DNA from: Hygrophila difformis
Taxonomy: Eukaryota; Streptophyta; Magnoliopsida; Lamiales; Acanthaceae
Length of the DNA: 64,000 bases
NCBI GenBank assembly: GCA_030278955.1
Contig: JAOANR010000012.1
Coordinates: forward strand, 957,858-1,021,857
Direction of reading: 5' to 3'
Shown here one piece after another: positions 32,795 to 43,848 of this stretch (position 1 is the stretch's first letter; each line of letters starts with the position of its first letter). Made by a program: the position numbers and the translations under genes. Below the pieces are notes generated by a model. That model saw only the letters and a program-made list of their open reading frames with translations. It searched no databases and was not told the origin of the DNA.

Positions 32795-35690
32795 TCATAT
32801 GATGTTTACATTTAAGCTCAAATTGATTAGATCAAGAAAACTCATTCTTTCGGGTCCTGTGGCTGAGTGGAAGGACCAGCATCGTCTTTTGGTGGAGGTG
32901 GTGGCGTTGGAAGCTTTCGAATCAAAGCACTCATCATTAACTCCATCATCTTCCTCTGTCGTTCCTCGCTTTCCATTCGCTCCGTGTTGTCTTTCCTCTC
33001 TTTCCAACAGTAGCCGTCTGAATTCTTCTTCTTTTCTCCTTTCTTCAGCTTTTTCCTCTTCTTTCTTCCTCTCTCTTTCTTCTCTCCTCTTCCTCTCTTC
33101 TTGCCTTTCTCTTCTGTCATCCTCTCTCCCAAGAATTATAAAATCTGCCAACTGATTTACGCTTTCGGTCATAGTATTGCTCATCGTTCTCACAATTTCG
33201 ATCACTTGTGAGTTGGCAGGCTGTTGTGAGATATTTTGACTCGGAGGAGGGATATGCGGAGGTTGAGCTGGAGGTGGAATTGGAATCTGCACTTGCTCCG
33301 GCTGAGGCTCTTCTTGAACTGAAGTCGAAGGTCACGCATCAGCACGGGTTTTCTTTGTTCCCTTCGAGGCCTTAGGTGGCCTTGGAGCTCTTTTCCTTGT
33401 TGATGGTGCTTGCTCACCAGATATAAATGAGGAATGAGGATTGCACACCGGAGTCGGTTGGCATGTGAGGCAGGGAATATGTGATTCTTTCGCGCAGAGG
33501 AAGATTGGGCACACAAATTGGAGGGCTCACCTTTACTGGAGTATCAGCTGCAAACATACTCAAGTCGACACCCTGATTTACACATATTCTTCTTATCAAG
33601 TTCGGGTAGCATAAGACTTGCTTTTCCTTAGTCCAGGTTGTCAAGACTTCAAAAACATGCCCTCCTACGTTCAATTTCAGACCATGCCATAATTTCGCCA
33701 GTCCCAGTAAGATGTTTCCCGATGTAGTATGTGGGCGGGAACTCGGGCGGATCTTTGACAAATAAAATTCGTAGGTGGGCATGAAGTGTAAATGCAGCAG
33801 ATCTGAGTCGAATGTATGTTCTGGAATAAGTGCCCTTGTCATGCTGTTCGATAAGACATTATACAGTGCAGTCTGTTTTGTTTTTGCTCTTTTGTTCAAA
33901 ATTTCTCCAGCAGGGAACTCATCTCGGATGTCTGGGGTTTCGAAAAATCTGTTCAACCATTTAGGTGAAATGTCTATATCATGCCCCCGGACCCATGTCT
34001 TTTTGCTGCTCGCATCGATATTGCAAAAGAGTTCTCGTGTCAGTTCAACGAAGCCATCTTCCTCACTATGCAGCATGAAATTCCCCCATTCCTGGTTTCT
34101 GTAGAAAGTTTCAATTGTGGGATGGACAAGGGCATCTGGATTGAACCCTTTATCAGGCACAATCATCTTTGACAATTTGGCATACTTTTCGGCCCCTTCC
34201 ATTCCCATTGAACTTTATTTCCAGATCTGCATTGCTTAAGGTCTTCTTCTCAAACTGCTTTGTTACTCCCATCCTATGCCTCACAGTTTTTTCTCTCCAG
34301 AATGCAACCGGCCTAACAGAACCGGTTGATTCTTGGTCTTCACTGCTGTGCCGGTCCGTTGCCTCATCTGCTTCTTCTGGGATCGGATCATTCAACGGTA
34401 CTGGCTCCCTCTGGCTTTGCTCCGCCTCAACTTGTTTATTTACATCATTGATTGTATTGAGTTCAGGGTTTACATGGATTGGAAAATTAAGTACAGGAAA
34501 GTATAGGTCATCAACATAAGTTGATACCACCTCCTCCTCCCTTAAAGTTTGTCTGATGGGACGTTGGAAAATTGATCCTAATGCTTCCCTGATTCATTGC
34601 TCCTCTACTTCCAATTCTCTCTCTTCTTGCATATGTGTTGGAACTTCAGCTGCTTGACCCTCAGCTTCTGCCGCCTCCCTTAAGATTTGTCTGATGGTTT
34701 CTTTGGGTGTTGAGGCCATAAGATACTCATTAGGTTGCTCTCGAAGTAAATCGGCCAGCTTGGTGGGGTCAATTGATGTTACTGATCCTTCCCCATCTTC
34801 ATCATGTTCCCCCACAAGCACTCTCCTTCTTTTCCTCTGTTCTGTTGGATTTTCCGGAGCGGTGACAGCTTCAATTCGGGCTGTTCCAACAAGTGGATCG
34901 ATGATTCGGGATACTTCCGCCTGATATCGAATTTGTTCAGGCTACTCTCCCTCATCAATCCTTATTTCAATCTGCTCATTTAAACTCTTCCTTATGTCTG
35001 CCCGGATTCTTTCTTCGGCATGTGCAGTGGGACCAGCCCAGGCGGTTGGTTCCTTTTTGATCTTGAGCCCCAATCCTTGTACTTCTCCAGTAATTTTTAG
35101 CTCATCATCACCTTCGTCATCTTTTTCCTTCTCCTTCTCAATATTCTTAGATCTTATCACCTCTAATTTAGCCTACAATTTTTCAGCAGCTTCCCTATCA
35201 TGCACTTCTTTTCTTCTCCTCTCCTCTTCGGCTCGCGTTTTCTCAACAATCCTTTGAACTTCAGCCTCTTTCAACACCTTATCTTTCTCAGCTTCTTCAA
35301 AAGCTTTCTTCTTTTCGGCCTCTAGTCTCTCTTCCTCCAATCTGTCCTGTTCATCAGCAATTCTTTCGGCTTCCCTTCTCTGTCTTTCGGCCTCTCGGGC
35401 CTTTTCAACTTCATGTGCCTGTATTGCGATGGCTGCTTCTTGATCGTATTTTTTTTTTGCATTGCCTTTGCTTTCTCGGCATCTGCTTTGATCTGTGCTA
35501 GATTTTTCAAATTTCTTTTCGGTGGCTCTTCAGGCATAACTGCTTTGCCTCTGTCTTTCAAAATTGGGGCAGCTGACGGAGTAGGTTGCACTGGCTGCAC
35601 TGGAGGCTCGGCAGGCTGTTGTTTTTGGGATTTAGTGGCAGCAGGCACTTGCGTCTGGGGAGGAGTGGAGTGAAGCTTTGAGGTAAACCC
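32795..35690 (-). pseudogene. Accessory (env-position) ORF of Athila-like element A, decayed
   Basis: Minus-strand frames together describe one long degenerate protein. The N-terminal part (35,690-34,600) is Lys/Glu-rich and probably coiled-coil. The central domain (34,208-33,414) has KMIVPDKGF, FVELTRELFCN and HTTSGNILLG; it matches the two ORFs of element C and the family annotated as putative plant transposon protein. The C-terminus (33,292-32,795) is a charged EREERERKKEEEK-type helix. Stops near 34,942 and 34,594 and at least three frameshifts break it, and LTR B interrupts the upstream end at 35,690. It lies between pol's expected position and the polypurine tract, where Athila elements carry an env-like ORF. 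No membrane segment is seen. Confidence 0.7.
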
Positions 35691-37149
35691 TGATACAATA
35701 CTCTCGACAGTCTTTAAACTATAATCCTATAGGACTGTTAAAGAGCTTGCCTAATTTTCCTACCGAAAGCGCACGGTATCAAGCTGCAGTATTTATTTTT
35801 ATTGTCGGGATCGTTCATTAGAGAGTTACACGATAGAAGCGTTTTAATAGGATTATTGGTTCTAGAACTTGTTCATACTCTTGGTTTTAAGGATGGTGTA
35901 ATGATGATGACTAAGAATTAAATGCTGAACAGTAAATGCATAAATCTGAAAAAAAAAATAAAGAAAGCAATTAAAATGATGTTGATTGATATGAATATGT
36001 TCATGAGTTAAAGATAGTGTGGACCAAGACAAACAGATGAAATATGAATATGATGAGATTATCATACTTCAATGATTAAAACAGAATGAAAGCTCATTGA
36101 GGTAAACAAATCCTATATGCAAGTTAACCAAATCTTCATGTCTTAAATCACTTCCCAAGACAGGTACTTGTGATTCAGTGTCATGACACTCTAAGCACTG
36201 AAATCATAGGGTACTATTATCACAGGATGATCGGTCAGACTCATTCTGTGACAAAAGCTTTCAGAACTGTCACTTAATCTATCTCTTTCGGACTCAGATT
36301 AAGCCTTTGATAACTCTGGGTCACACCTAAATCATCTTATATTCGTCTGAACTTGAAGTTGTTCTTTTTGTTACTCTGAAACATGTTAATCTCATGACCC
36401 TATATTGGATGTCCTCTACAAGAAATGAAAAAGCGAGTATTTAAATCTATCATCCAATGGTTTCATAAGACTTAACTCCTCAGAGTAATTCCTTCAAGTA
36501 GTTGTAAGAAGTAATAGTCCTGTAAGTATATCAAGATGAGATTGCTATTCAAAATCCTTGACTTATCCAGACCACTCAGACTCATACAGATGCTTTAGCT
36601 TGAGAAATCTCTGTAAACAACTCCAATTACCCATGACTTGACTCAGTATTAGTAAGACTTAGAAAGAATATTTAATCTCCTACCCATAGCATATAATGGA
36701 AACCATAAAGCGATGAACCCTGGAAATTAATCTTCTTAGACTTCCTACTAATTATTGGGACAGAAGATGGTTTTTGAAACATCTTTCCCTTTTAAACGAC
36801 AGGTACTAAATGCCCAACTAAAGAACAAGTTTGTTCTTCATTACCCTGAGTAAATAATGATTGAGAAAACTTATATCATCATTTTTCTCAATGTGCTAAT
36901 GAAAATATTAACATGAATTCCAAATATGAATTATGAGTCTATATTTAAGAAGTAGGAGTGCTCATCATATACAGGGAAATATCCCAAAATATCATACGTA
37001 TAAGTAGTATTATATGTATAAAGAAACGATGAGGGTTCTGAGTCCTCTTAATCAAAATACTAGGGTGTTTCCAAAATATAAACTGGAAACTAGACAGAAT
37101 TAGGAAATTACTTCCCTAAGAAACAGATTTAGGAAACAAGTATGCAGAA

Positions 37150-37540
37150 TAAGTGTCCAAGATAGCTCGCAGTAACTATCTTGGGTTTCAAACTATGAAC
37201 ATTCCAATTTTCCGCACGCTATGTCTGTACAGCGTGGAGGGAGTTATTGTTCAAAGAATGTTCTCCAGATTTAACTAATGCAAAGAACCAAATGCCTCGC
37301 AGTAATATCTGAAAGAATGCGGCGAGGATACTCAATTCCTACTTATAGAATAGGGGTTATATATGTATAAGAAATGAGTAGTTGATATCCCAAAGAATGG
37401 AAATCAATTCGGTTGCTATTTTAAGTTGGCTCTCTCGCTTTGTCAAAATGACATCGCGAGAGCATTGAAACAGCTTCTTTTGAAACAAAGTTGTCTGGAT
37501 AATTCCTCGCGTCATCTTTTAAGATGAAACGTGATTTTAT
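37150..37540 (-). repeat. Hairpin cluster downstream of the TATA box in LTR B
   Basis: At least five short inverted repeats are seen: CCAAGATAG/CTATCTTGG (37,152 on), CCGCACGCT/AGCGTGGAGG (near 37,212), CCTCGC/GCGAGG (near 37,293-37,328), GCTCTCTCGC...GCGAGAGC (37,428 on), and TCATCTT/AAGATGA (near 37,515). The sequences are unrelated to the LTR A and LTR C stems. Confidence 0.65.
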
Positions 37541-38419
37541 CCTTATATGAAGTAAATGATCAAATCCTGAAATTATCATAACTACCTTCTGGAACATTTA
37601 TTCAGAAAACAATGAAAAACAGAACCTTTTACGTCCAGATTCGAGAATTTAGAGTTGTTTAATTCTTAAAGATTATCATGCGATGATTAACACTGCATGG
37701 GTCTTTAGGAACTTCTTAGAGTTCTGAACATTAATTTCTGCGGATTTCTTCCAAATTTGTGATCAAGGTATAATATCAACAGAAAATCTAATGAATTCAT
37801 AATTCTGCCAGTTTCATACCTAACTCGGTTACAATATCCAAACTTCTTGAGTAATTAGGACAGACAAATTACGAATTAAAGATATGATAGTAATATGATC
37901 TTGAGAATCAAAGTATCGATGTAATGCAAATTCCAAGAAGTGAATATTGTGTTCAAGGTCTATACTTCTCTGAAACAGAATTAAAGAACATCAAATTCTG
38001 ATAAAACCTTTCAAAATTGTAACCAGAAAGATAAGAAATACACGATTTGATAACTGATCGTCCTTCATATATCATGATTAGCAAAGAAATTAAAAACGAA
38101 TACACCTGGAAATCTGATTGCAATCAGAATAATGCGAATTTGATCGAAGAAGTCGGAAACTAGATGGTGATCGTCATAATGGATGAACAAAGCATTCCGA
38201 TAGCAATTCTTCTTCCAGGGTACCCTCAAACTAATCTACTAAAATATTCCGAAGAAAATCTACTGCGAAATCGAATTACAAATCTGAAGAACATGAATTA
38301 AATTGCGGCGAAAATAAACCCTAGCTAACCTACCTACGGAATTCTAAAAGTGAACTGGAGAGTAAAATGAGCTATTCTCTTCAATCTCCCGCTGCTTGAG
38401 CTGATCCCCCAAGGGTCTT

Positions 38420-38427
38420 ATTTATAG
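38420..38427 (-). promoter_or_regulatory. Putative TATA box of LTR B
   Basis: TATTTATA on the plus strand reads TATAAATA in element orientation, followed by AGACCCTTGGGGG. It lies between two groups of inverted repeats, as in LTR A. Confidence 0.5.
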
Positions 38428-38464
38428 ATGGGCGTTGTAACTGCTTCCGCCTTGGATGATAACC

Positions 38465-38830
38465 GATCGCATCAGAATAGCTCTCCTCTCGCTTTGTCCT
38501 GTTCCTTCAAAGCGAGAGTCAAAAATGGAATTATCTTTCTCAACAAGGCGAGATTTCAAAGTCTTCTTCTAACAGTTCGCTTCTCGCCATAACACTTAAG
38601 ACTTCCTGTCTTGCACAAATTTTCTTTCCTCGCGATGTCAAACAATCATCGCGTGGACTTCAACTTCTGAACATTTTTCCTTAGATCTTTCCTGATTTCG
38701 TATGTAAGTCCTCGCATCATTCATTTCTTTCCTCGCTACGTCCATTCCCATCTCCCGCAGCCTTTCAACTTAACTTCCTGCTGAATGACAAAGCGTGAGT
38801 CAGATCAAATAAAAACATAGCGTGCGAGAC
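38465..38830 (-). repeat. Hairpin cluster upstream of the TATA box in LTR B
   Basis: Inverted repeats include CTCTCGCTTTG...CAAAGCGAGAG (near 38,487-38,518), GGCGAGA...TCTCGCC (near 38,544-38,588), and CGCGATG...CATCGCG (near 38,633-38,656). The stem motif CTCGC recurs throughout. Confidence 0.65.
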
Positions 38831-39017
38831 TTGTAATAAAAACTTAGAATTTCAAGCCATTTTTATGTAATTTCCAGCTTCTTCACAATCTTGGTTCTTC
38901 TTCCATCTTTTCACATCTTCCATGATTATTCATTAAAAACTTATGGAATTAAGAACAAAAGATCATCATTAAGACACTAAATTGGACGCAAATGACAGTT
39001 ATAAAAGACTGTCATCA

Positions 39018-39052
39018 CCATCCTCACATTTAGAAACACTTGTCCTCAAGTG
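39018..39052 (-). other. Polypurine tract and pre-PPT hairpin of element B
   Basis: In element orientation CACTT-GAGGAC-AAGTG (39,037-39,052) is followed by TTTCTAAATGTGAGGATG, which abuts the LTR. Confidence 0.65.
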
Positions 39053-39544
39053 GTAGGAAACTTGTAAAGTTTCAAAGAATGAGTCCAATTAGTGGCTTCC
39101 AAGATTTAGATGTTCATGTAAGATTCTCCTGGATCAATACCTTCTCTTTTCCAACTATCTCAAGCTCAACTCTTTCAACTGATTGATGCTTCATACCTAA
39201 CTTTGAGTTTACCTGACTTCATGAAAACATTAACAAGAGTGATTTGCATTTATGTGAACTATTATTCTGCCCTTTAGTTAGTCAAATTTCTCTTCTCACG
39301 CTCAATCCTATCCAACTTATGTGCATATCTTGTGCTTCTGAATCCTTAGCCAAAAAGAATAAGCTAAAACACACTCTTTTTTAAAAAAAAAAAAATCAAG
39401 GGGTGGCCTTCCGTGGCTTTCAATAGCTCGGTTTCACATTATTAGGAGGAGTCGCATGACCTGACATTGCGGATGAAACTTCAACTCCCCTGCCCTTGAC
39501 TTTGCTCTTTTAGAGTTCTTCGACTCATAAGTCAGAGGAGCAGT
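39053..39544 (-). other. 3' untranslated remnant of element B up to a rearrangement junction
   Basis: Non-coding. In this orientation element B's coding genes should follow to the right on the minus strand, but at about 39,545 plus-strand pol of element C begins mid-RT instead. Confidence 0.5.
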
Positions 39545-41912
39545 GAGTTTTATTGCTTTTTAGATGGCTATTCTGGTTATAATCAAGTTCCAATTGCACC
39601 TGAGGATCAAGATAAAACTACATTTACATGTCCTTACGGTACATTTGCATATAGGAGAATGCCATTTGGTTTGTGTAATGCTCCAGCTACATTTCAGAGA
39701 TGCATGATGTCTATATTTTCTGATTTAATTGAGACATGCATTGAGGTATTTATGGATGATTTTCTATATTCGGGTCTGATTTTGAAAAATGCTTAATTAA
39801 CTTGGAAAAAGTTCTGATTAGATGTGAAGAGTCAAATTTAGTTCTTAATTGGGAAAAATGTCATTTTATGGTTAATGAAGGTATTGTCTTAGGACATAGG
39901 ATTTCTAAAAATGGCATTGACGTTGATAGGGCTAAAGTAGCAGTGATTGCTAAAATCCCACCTCCTACTAATTTAAAAACTTTAAGAAGTTTTCTGGGTC
40001 ATGCTGGTTTTATCGAAGGTTCATAAAAGATTTTTCAAAAATTGCATTACCTCTGTTTAAGCTGCTATGTAAAGATGTTGAGTTTGATTTTACTGATGAG
40101 TGTATTGAGGCGTTCAATAGGATCAAGGAAGCATTGGTGACAGCACCAATTATTCAGCCACCTGACTGGAGTTTGCCATTCAAGATCATGAGCGACGCTA
40201 GTGACTTTGCTGTTGGAGCAGTATTGGGTCAACGAAAGGATAAGAAACTTCATGATATTTATTATGATAGTCAGGCCTTAAATACTGCACAGAAAAATTA
40301 TGCCACTACTGAAAAAGAGCTTTTATCTGTTGTTTATGCATGTGAAAAATTTAGACCATATCTGATAGGTTCAAAAACTGTAGTTTACACTGATCATGCT
40401 GCTATTAAATATATGTTTGCAAAGAAAGATGCTAAACCACGGTTAATTAGATGGGTATTATTGTTACAGGAATTTGACTTGGAAATTAGAGATAGAAAAG
40501 GAGATGAGAATCCTGTAGCTGATCATTTATCTAGATTGGAGCATGAAAAAGGGGAAGAAAGATTAATTAATGATGCATTTCCTGATGAAAATCTGTATTT
40601 AATAAATAACACTTCCTCTGATCCGTGGTTTGCTGATTTTGTGAATTATTTAGCATGTGGTGTAATTCCTGATCATTTAAAATGGCATAGCCAAAAACAA
40701 AAATTTAAAACTGATGCTAAATATTTTATTTGGGATGAACCTTATTTGTTTAGACTCTGTTCAGATCAAATCATAAGGAGATGCATCCCTGATGAAGATT
40801 TTGAAAAAGTATTAAAGGCTTGCCACGAAGGACTTGGAGGAGGACATGTTGGACCAAATAGGACAGCTCATAAGGTACTCGAAGGTGGTTTATATTGGCC
40901 TAATATTTATCGTGATGCTAGATCATTTGTGCTAAAATGTGATGTATGTCAAAGGGCTGGTAATATCACTAAAAGGGATGAAATGCCATTAAAAGGAATT
41001 ATGCCTGTTGAGTTGTTTGATTTGTGGGGAATTGATTTCATGGGTCCATTTCCACCATCTAATGGGAAATTGTATATTCTTGTTGCTGTTGAGTATGTTT
41101 CAAAATGGGTAGAAGCTGAATCATGTGCTTTAAATGATGCTAAACAAGTGATTAAATTTCTGAAAAAGCAAATTTTTACTCGTTTTGGTGTGCCTAAAGC
41201 AATCATTAGTGATGGTGGATCTCATTTTGTTAATAGGGCTGTTAATCAATTGTTATCTAGATTTCATGTTCATCATAGGATAACAACACCCTATCATCCT
41301 CAAGCAAATGGTCAGGTAGAAGTAACTAATCGTGAGATTAAAAAGATTTTGGAAGCTACGGTAGGAAAATCTAGAAAAGATTGGGCTTTTAAGTTAGATG
41401 AAGCATTATGGGCTTATAGGACAGCTTTTAAAACACCTATAGGTATGACTCCTTTTAAATTAGTTTATGGTAAAGCTTGTCATTTACCTTTTGAACTTGA
41501 GTTTAAGTCACTTTGGGCTATGAAGAAATTAAATTTTGAATTTAAAGAAGCTCAAGAGAAAAGAAAGATAGATCTTAATGAGTTAGAAGAAATAAGGCGT
41601 CATGCTTATGACAATGCTTTAATTTATAAAGAAAGAACAAAGCTTTATCATGATAAAATGCTTAGGCCTAAGGTGTTTGAAGCTGGACAATTAGTGCTTC
41701 TATATAATTCTAGATTTAAAGTGTTTCCTGGTAAATTGAAGACTAAATGGTCAGGGCCTTTTAGGATTGTTAAAGTGTTGGATAATGGTGCAGTAGTTTT
41801 AAAAGCTGAAGATGAAAGGGAATTTACTGTGAATGGTCAAAGACTCAAACATTATTTTGGAGATGAAGTCAAATTCATCGAACAAATTAATGTTAAGCCT
41901 TTGGTTGTTTAA
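39545..41912 (+). pseudogene. pol: Pol of Athila-like element C, 5'-truncated: RT, RNase H, integrase
   Basis: The frame begins mid-RT (FLDGYSGYNQ, YGTFAYRRMPFGLCNAPATF, then the catalytic VFMDDF box near 39,755). RNase H ([33 protein letters not shown]), an integrase zinc module ([19 protein letters not shown]) and a DDE core follow: Asp in [11 protein letters not shown], Asp in IISDGGSHF, Glu in [10 protein letters not shown]. From about 40,023 to the stop the frame is fully open. The only breaks are one-base losses in T runs near 39,765 and 40,010. Gag, protease and the RT N-terminus are missing. The RT and RNase H wording is that of the Athila lineage, and no chromodomain is present. Confidence 0.9.
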
Positions 41913-42446
41913 ATCTGCTTATTGAAGTATTTGCATTGCATGTTTAATTATGTTGAGTTTTGATTTATTAAAATTTATAAAAACCAATAAAAATTATAAA
42001 ATGACAGAAAAATACAAAAAGATTTTGCATTTTATTGTTTATGTGCTTTTAGCTTCTTTACTGCTTTTATTAATTTAAGTTGTGTTTTTATTTTAATTAT
42101 GCTGTTTTTATTTTAATTATGCTGTTTAAATCTTATGCTATGTTAATCGCATGTGTTCAATAAATTGAGTAGGACATTGCCTATGAATTAGAACAAGTAG
42201 CAAAATGTAAGAGATGAATGTAAGTTTGTGTGCTTGGTGATTGATCTTGATATGTCCAAGTTGACTTGATGGAGATGTAGAAGGGGGAGTTTCATGCGAA
42301 TGATTTAACTAATTGAGGAGAATTATGATCCGGGAGGATTTAGGGAGGTTATATATGCTAAATCTGACTTGCTAACCTTAGGGAGTGTATTGACTATCAT
42401 TTTGGTGAAGTTTGAGCTGAAATTCGAGTGCCACATACTCACTTTA
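41913..42446 (+). other. Spacer between pol and hairpin array 1 of element C
   Basis: AT-rich and non-coding, with no recognisable motif besides a short direct repeat of TTTATTTTAATTATGCTG near 42,085-42,125. Confidence 0.5.
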
Positions 42447-42684
42447 GGCGCCACACCTTCTTGGTGCGCCTAGAATCATGCTCAGGCGCCATGATATGCG
42501 CCATTTTTATCCTGGAAAATTTTGAAGTCAGGTTATGCGCCACTTGTACTGAGTGGCGCATAAAAGTACTCCCGAGCGCCACTTTCGGCGCCACCCTCAG
42601 ACTTGGGAAATTTTTCGATCACAGAATGCGCCACTTCTTCTTCGCGGCGCATAAATCATGCCTTATGCGCCATTTCTGGCGCCG
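42447..42684 (+). repeat. GCGCC hairpin array 1 of element C
   Basis: Three units of about 85-95 bp each contain a stem such as TTATGCGCCAC...GTGGCGCATAAA (near 42,534-42,564). After a 10-15-nt spacer comes a second GCGCCAC/GGCGCC pair. Units start near 42,447, 42,534 and 42,625. The array lies about 1.2 kb upstream of the 644-codon ORF. Confidence 0.85.
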
Positions 42685-43848
42685 ACCCGCGGGTTGAAGG
42701 GTCCTGACCCGGTCCAATCGGGAATTAAACCCCAAAAATCTCTTTTTCTCCTCATTCTTGCAAAATTTGACCGAGCCTCTCCTTCCCTTTTTTCTTCTTC
42801 ACCGTGCGCCACCACCCCCTTCCAAGCGACACAATCCGCGCCACTTAGTAAAGAATTTTTCCAATTCTTGTTTCTTCCTATCAAATCTCATCTACATTGT
42901 CAATTCTCATTCCAAAAACCCCAATTTTTGCTTGTTTACTCAAATTAGGGCTCAAGAACCCTAGTTCTTCAACTTTGGGGAATCCTCTTCAAAGTGTTCA
43001 AATCCTTCAATCTAGGTAAGAATGGCTATCCTAATTCAATTAATATCATATTCTAGTGCTTTGGAATGCATTAATTTTGGTATTGGTATTGTTACTTGAA
43101 TTTTGGGTTTTTGTAGAATGTGGGATAAAATTTGATTTTGATTGTCTAAATTCTAGTTTTAGCATGAACAAGTGTTGTTGAACATGGTTTGAATGCATAA
43201 TGTGAAATCTTTGAATCAACATTAAAAAGTTGGAATTTTTGAGAATTATTAAATCTGAAAATTGTTTTAAATTGATTAAAATGGCATTTTTGATTTATTA
43301 GTTGAATGAAATCTCACTAGAACATGTCATTTTAGTTATATTAAAAATATAAAGTTATTTTCTTGTCAAAAATTCCATGTTTTTCATAATGTGACTTAAT
43401 TGAACCATGTGTTGATAAAAACTCTCTTATTGGTAGTTTAGTTAATTTAAACAGATTAACTTATCATATGAATAAATTGGAATGGATTTAAATATTAATT
43501 TAAACCATTTGTAATGCATTAGTTTGATAGTATTAGGTTGTTTTAATTCTTAAATGTGATAATTTAATAAAATAGGGAGTTTTTATTAAAAAGATATGTT
43601 AAACATGAATTTTAAACTTTGAAATAAAATGGATGTTATGTTTAAACAAAGTTTAGAATTCATAATTTTTAAACTGCAACATCTTGGTCATTGAGTTATT
43701 TAAATCCCACATTCTAGGTTGATGTATATGTTTGCTTTGTACTTAACACTTAAGTTAAACCTTTGGTTTAAACTTAAGTGTGAGGATGGGAGGCAATGCA
43801 TATATATGATACTAACCCAGAGTTTTTGTACAACCAGGTACTGAAAAA
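42685..43848 (+). other. Leader-like region before the first accessory ORF of element C
   Basis: After array 1 the sequence turns pyrimidine-rich (42,735-42,990), like a transcript leader. A good splice donor (CTAG|GTAAGAAT, near 43,014) is followed by AT-rich sequence and an acceptor-like TTTGTACAACCAG (43,836), 12 bp before the ORF start. The reading as an internal promoter plus intron is inference. Confidence 0.4.
43747..43790 (+). other. Internal polypurine-like tract preceded by a long perfect hairpin
   Basis: CACTTAAGTTAAACC and GGTTTAAACTTAAGTG form a 15-bp stem with one bulged base and a 3-nt loop. TGAGGATGGGAGG follows directly. TTAAGTGTGAGGATG is identical to the element's own polypurine tract at 49,738-49,752. 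Confidence 0.6.

Larger units (their letters stand above)
35691..39017 (-). repeat. 3' LTR of Athila-like element B (about 3.3 kb)
   Basis: On the plus strand it runs from TGATACAATACTC to GACTGTCATCA, followed by a reversed polypurine tract. The block near 35,770-35,850 (CCGAAAGCGCACGGTATCA, GGGATCGTTCA, CGATAGAAGC) is paralleled in LTR A near 26,650-26,730, so A and B are related. It lies inside element A's accessory ORF (left flank AACCC). It is non-coding and has hairpins on both sides of a TATA box at 38,420-38,427. Confidence 0.65.

Noticed and set aside
32799..33155. Plus-strand Ser-rich frame of 118 codons
   Set aside because: Antisense of the Glu/Arg-rich tail of element A's accessory ORF.
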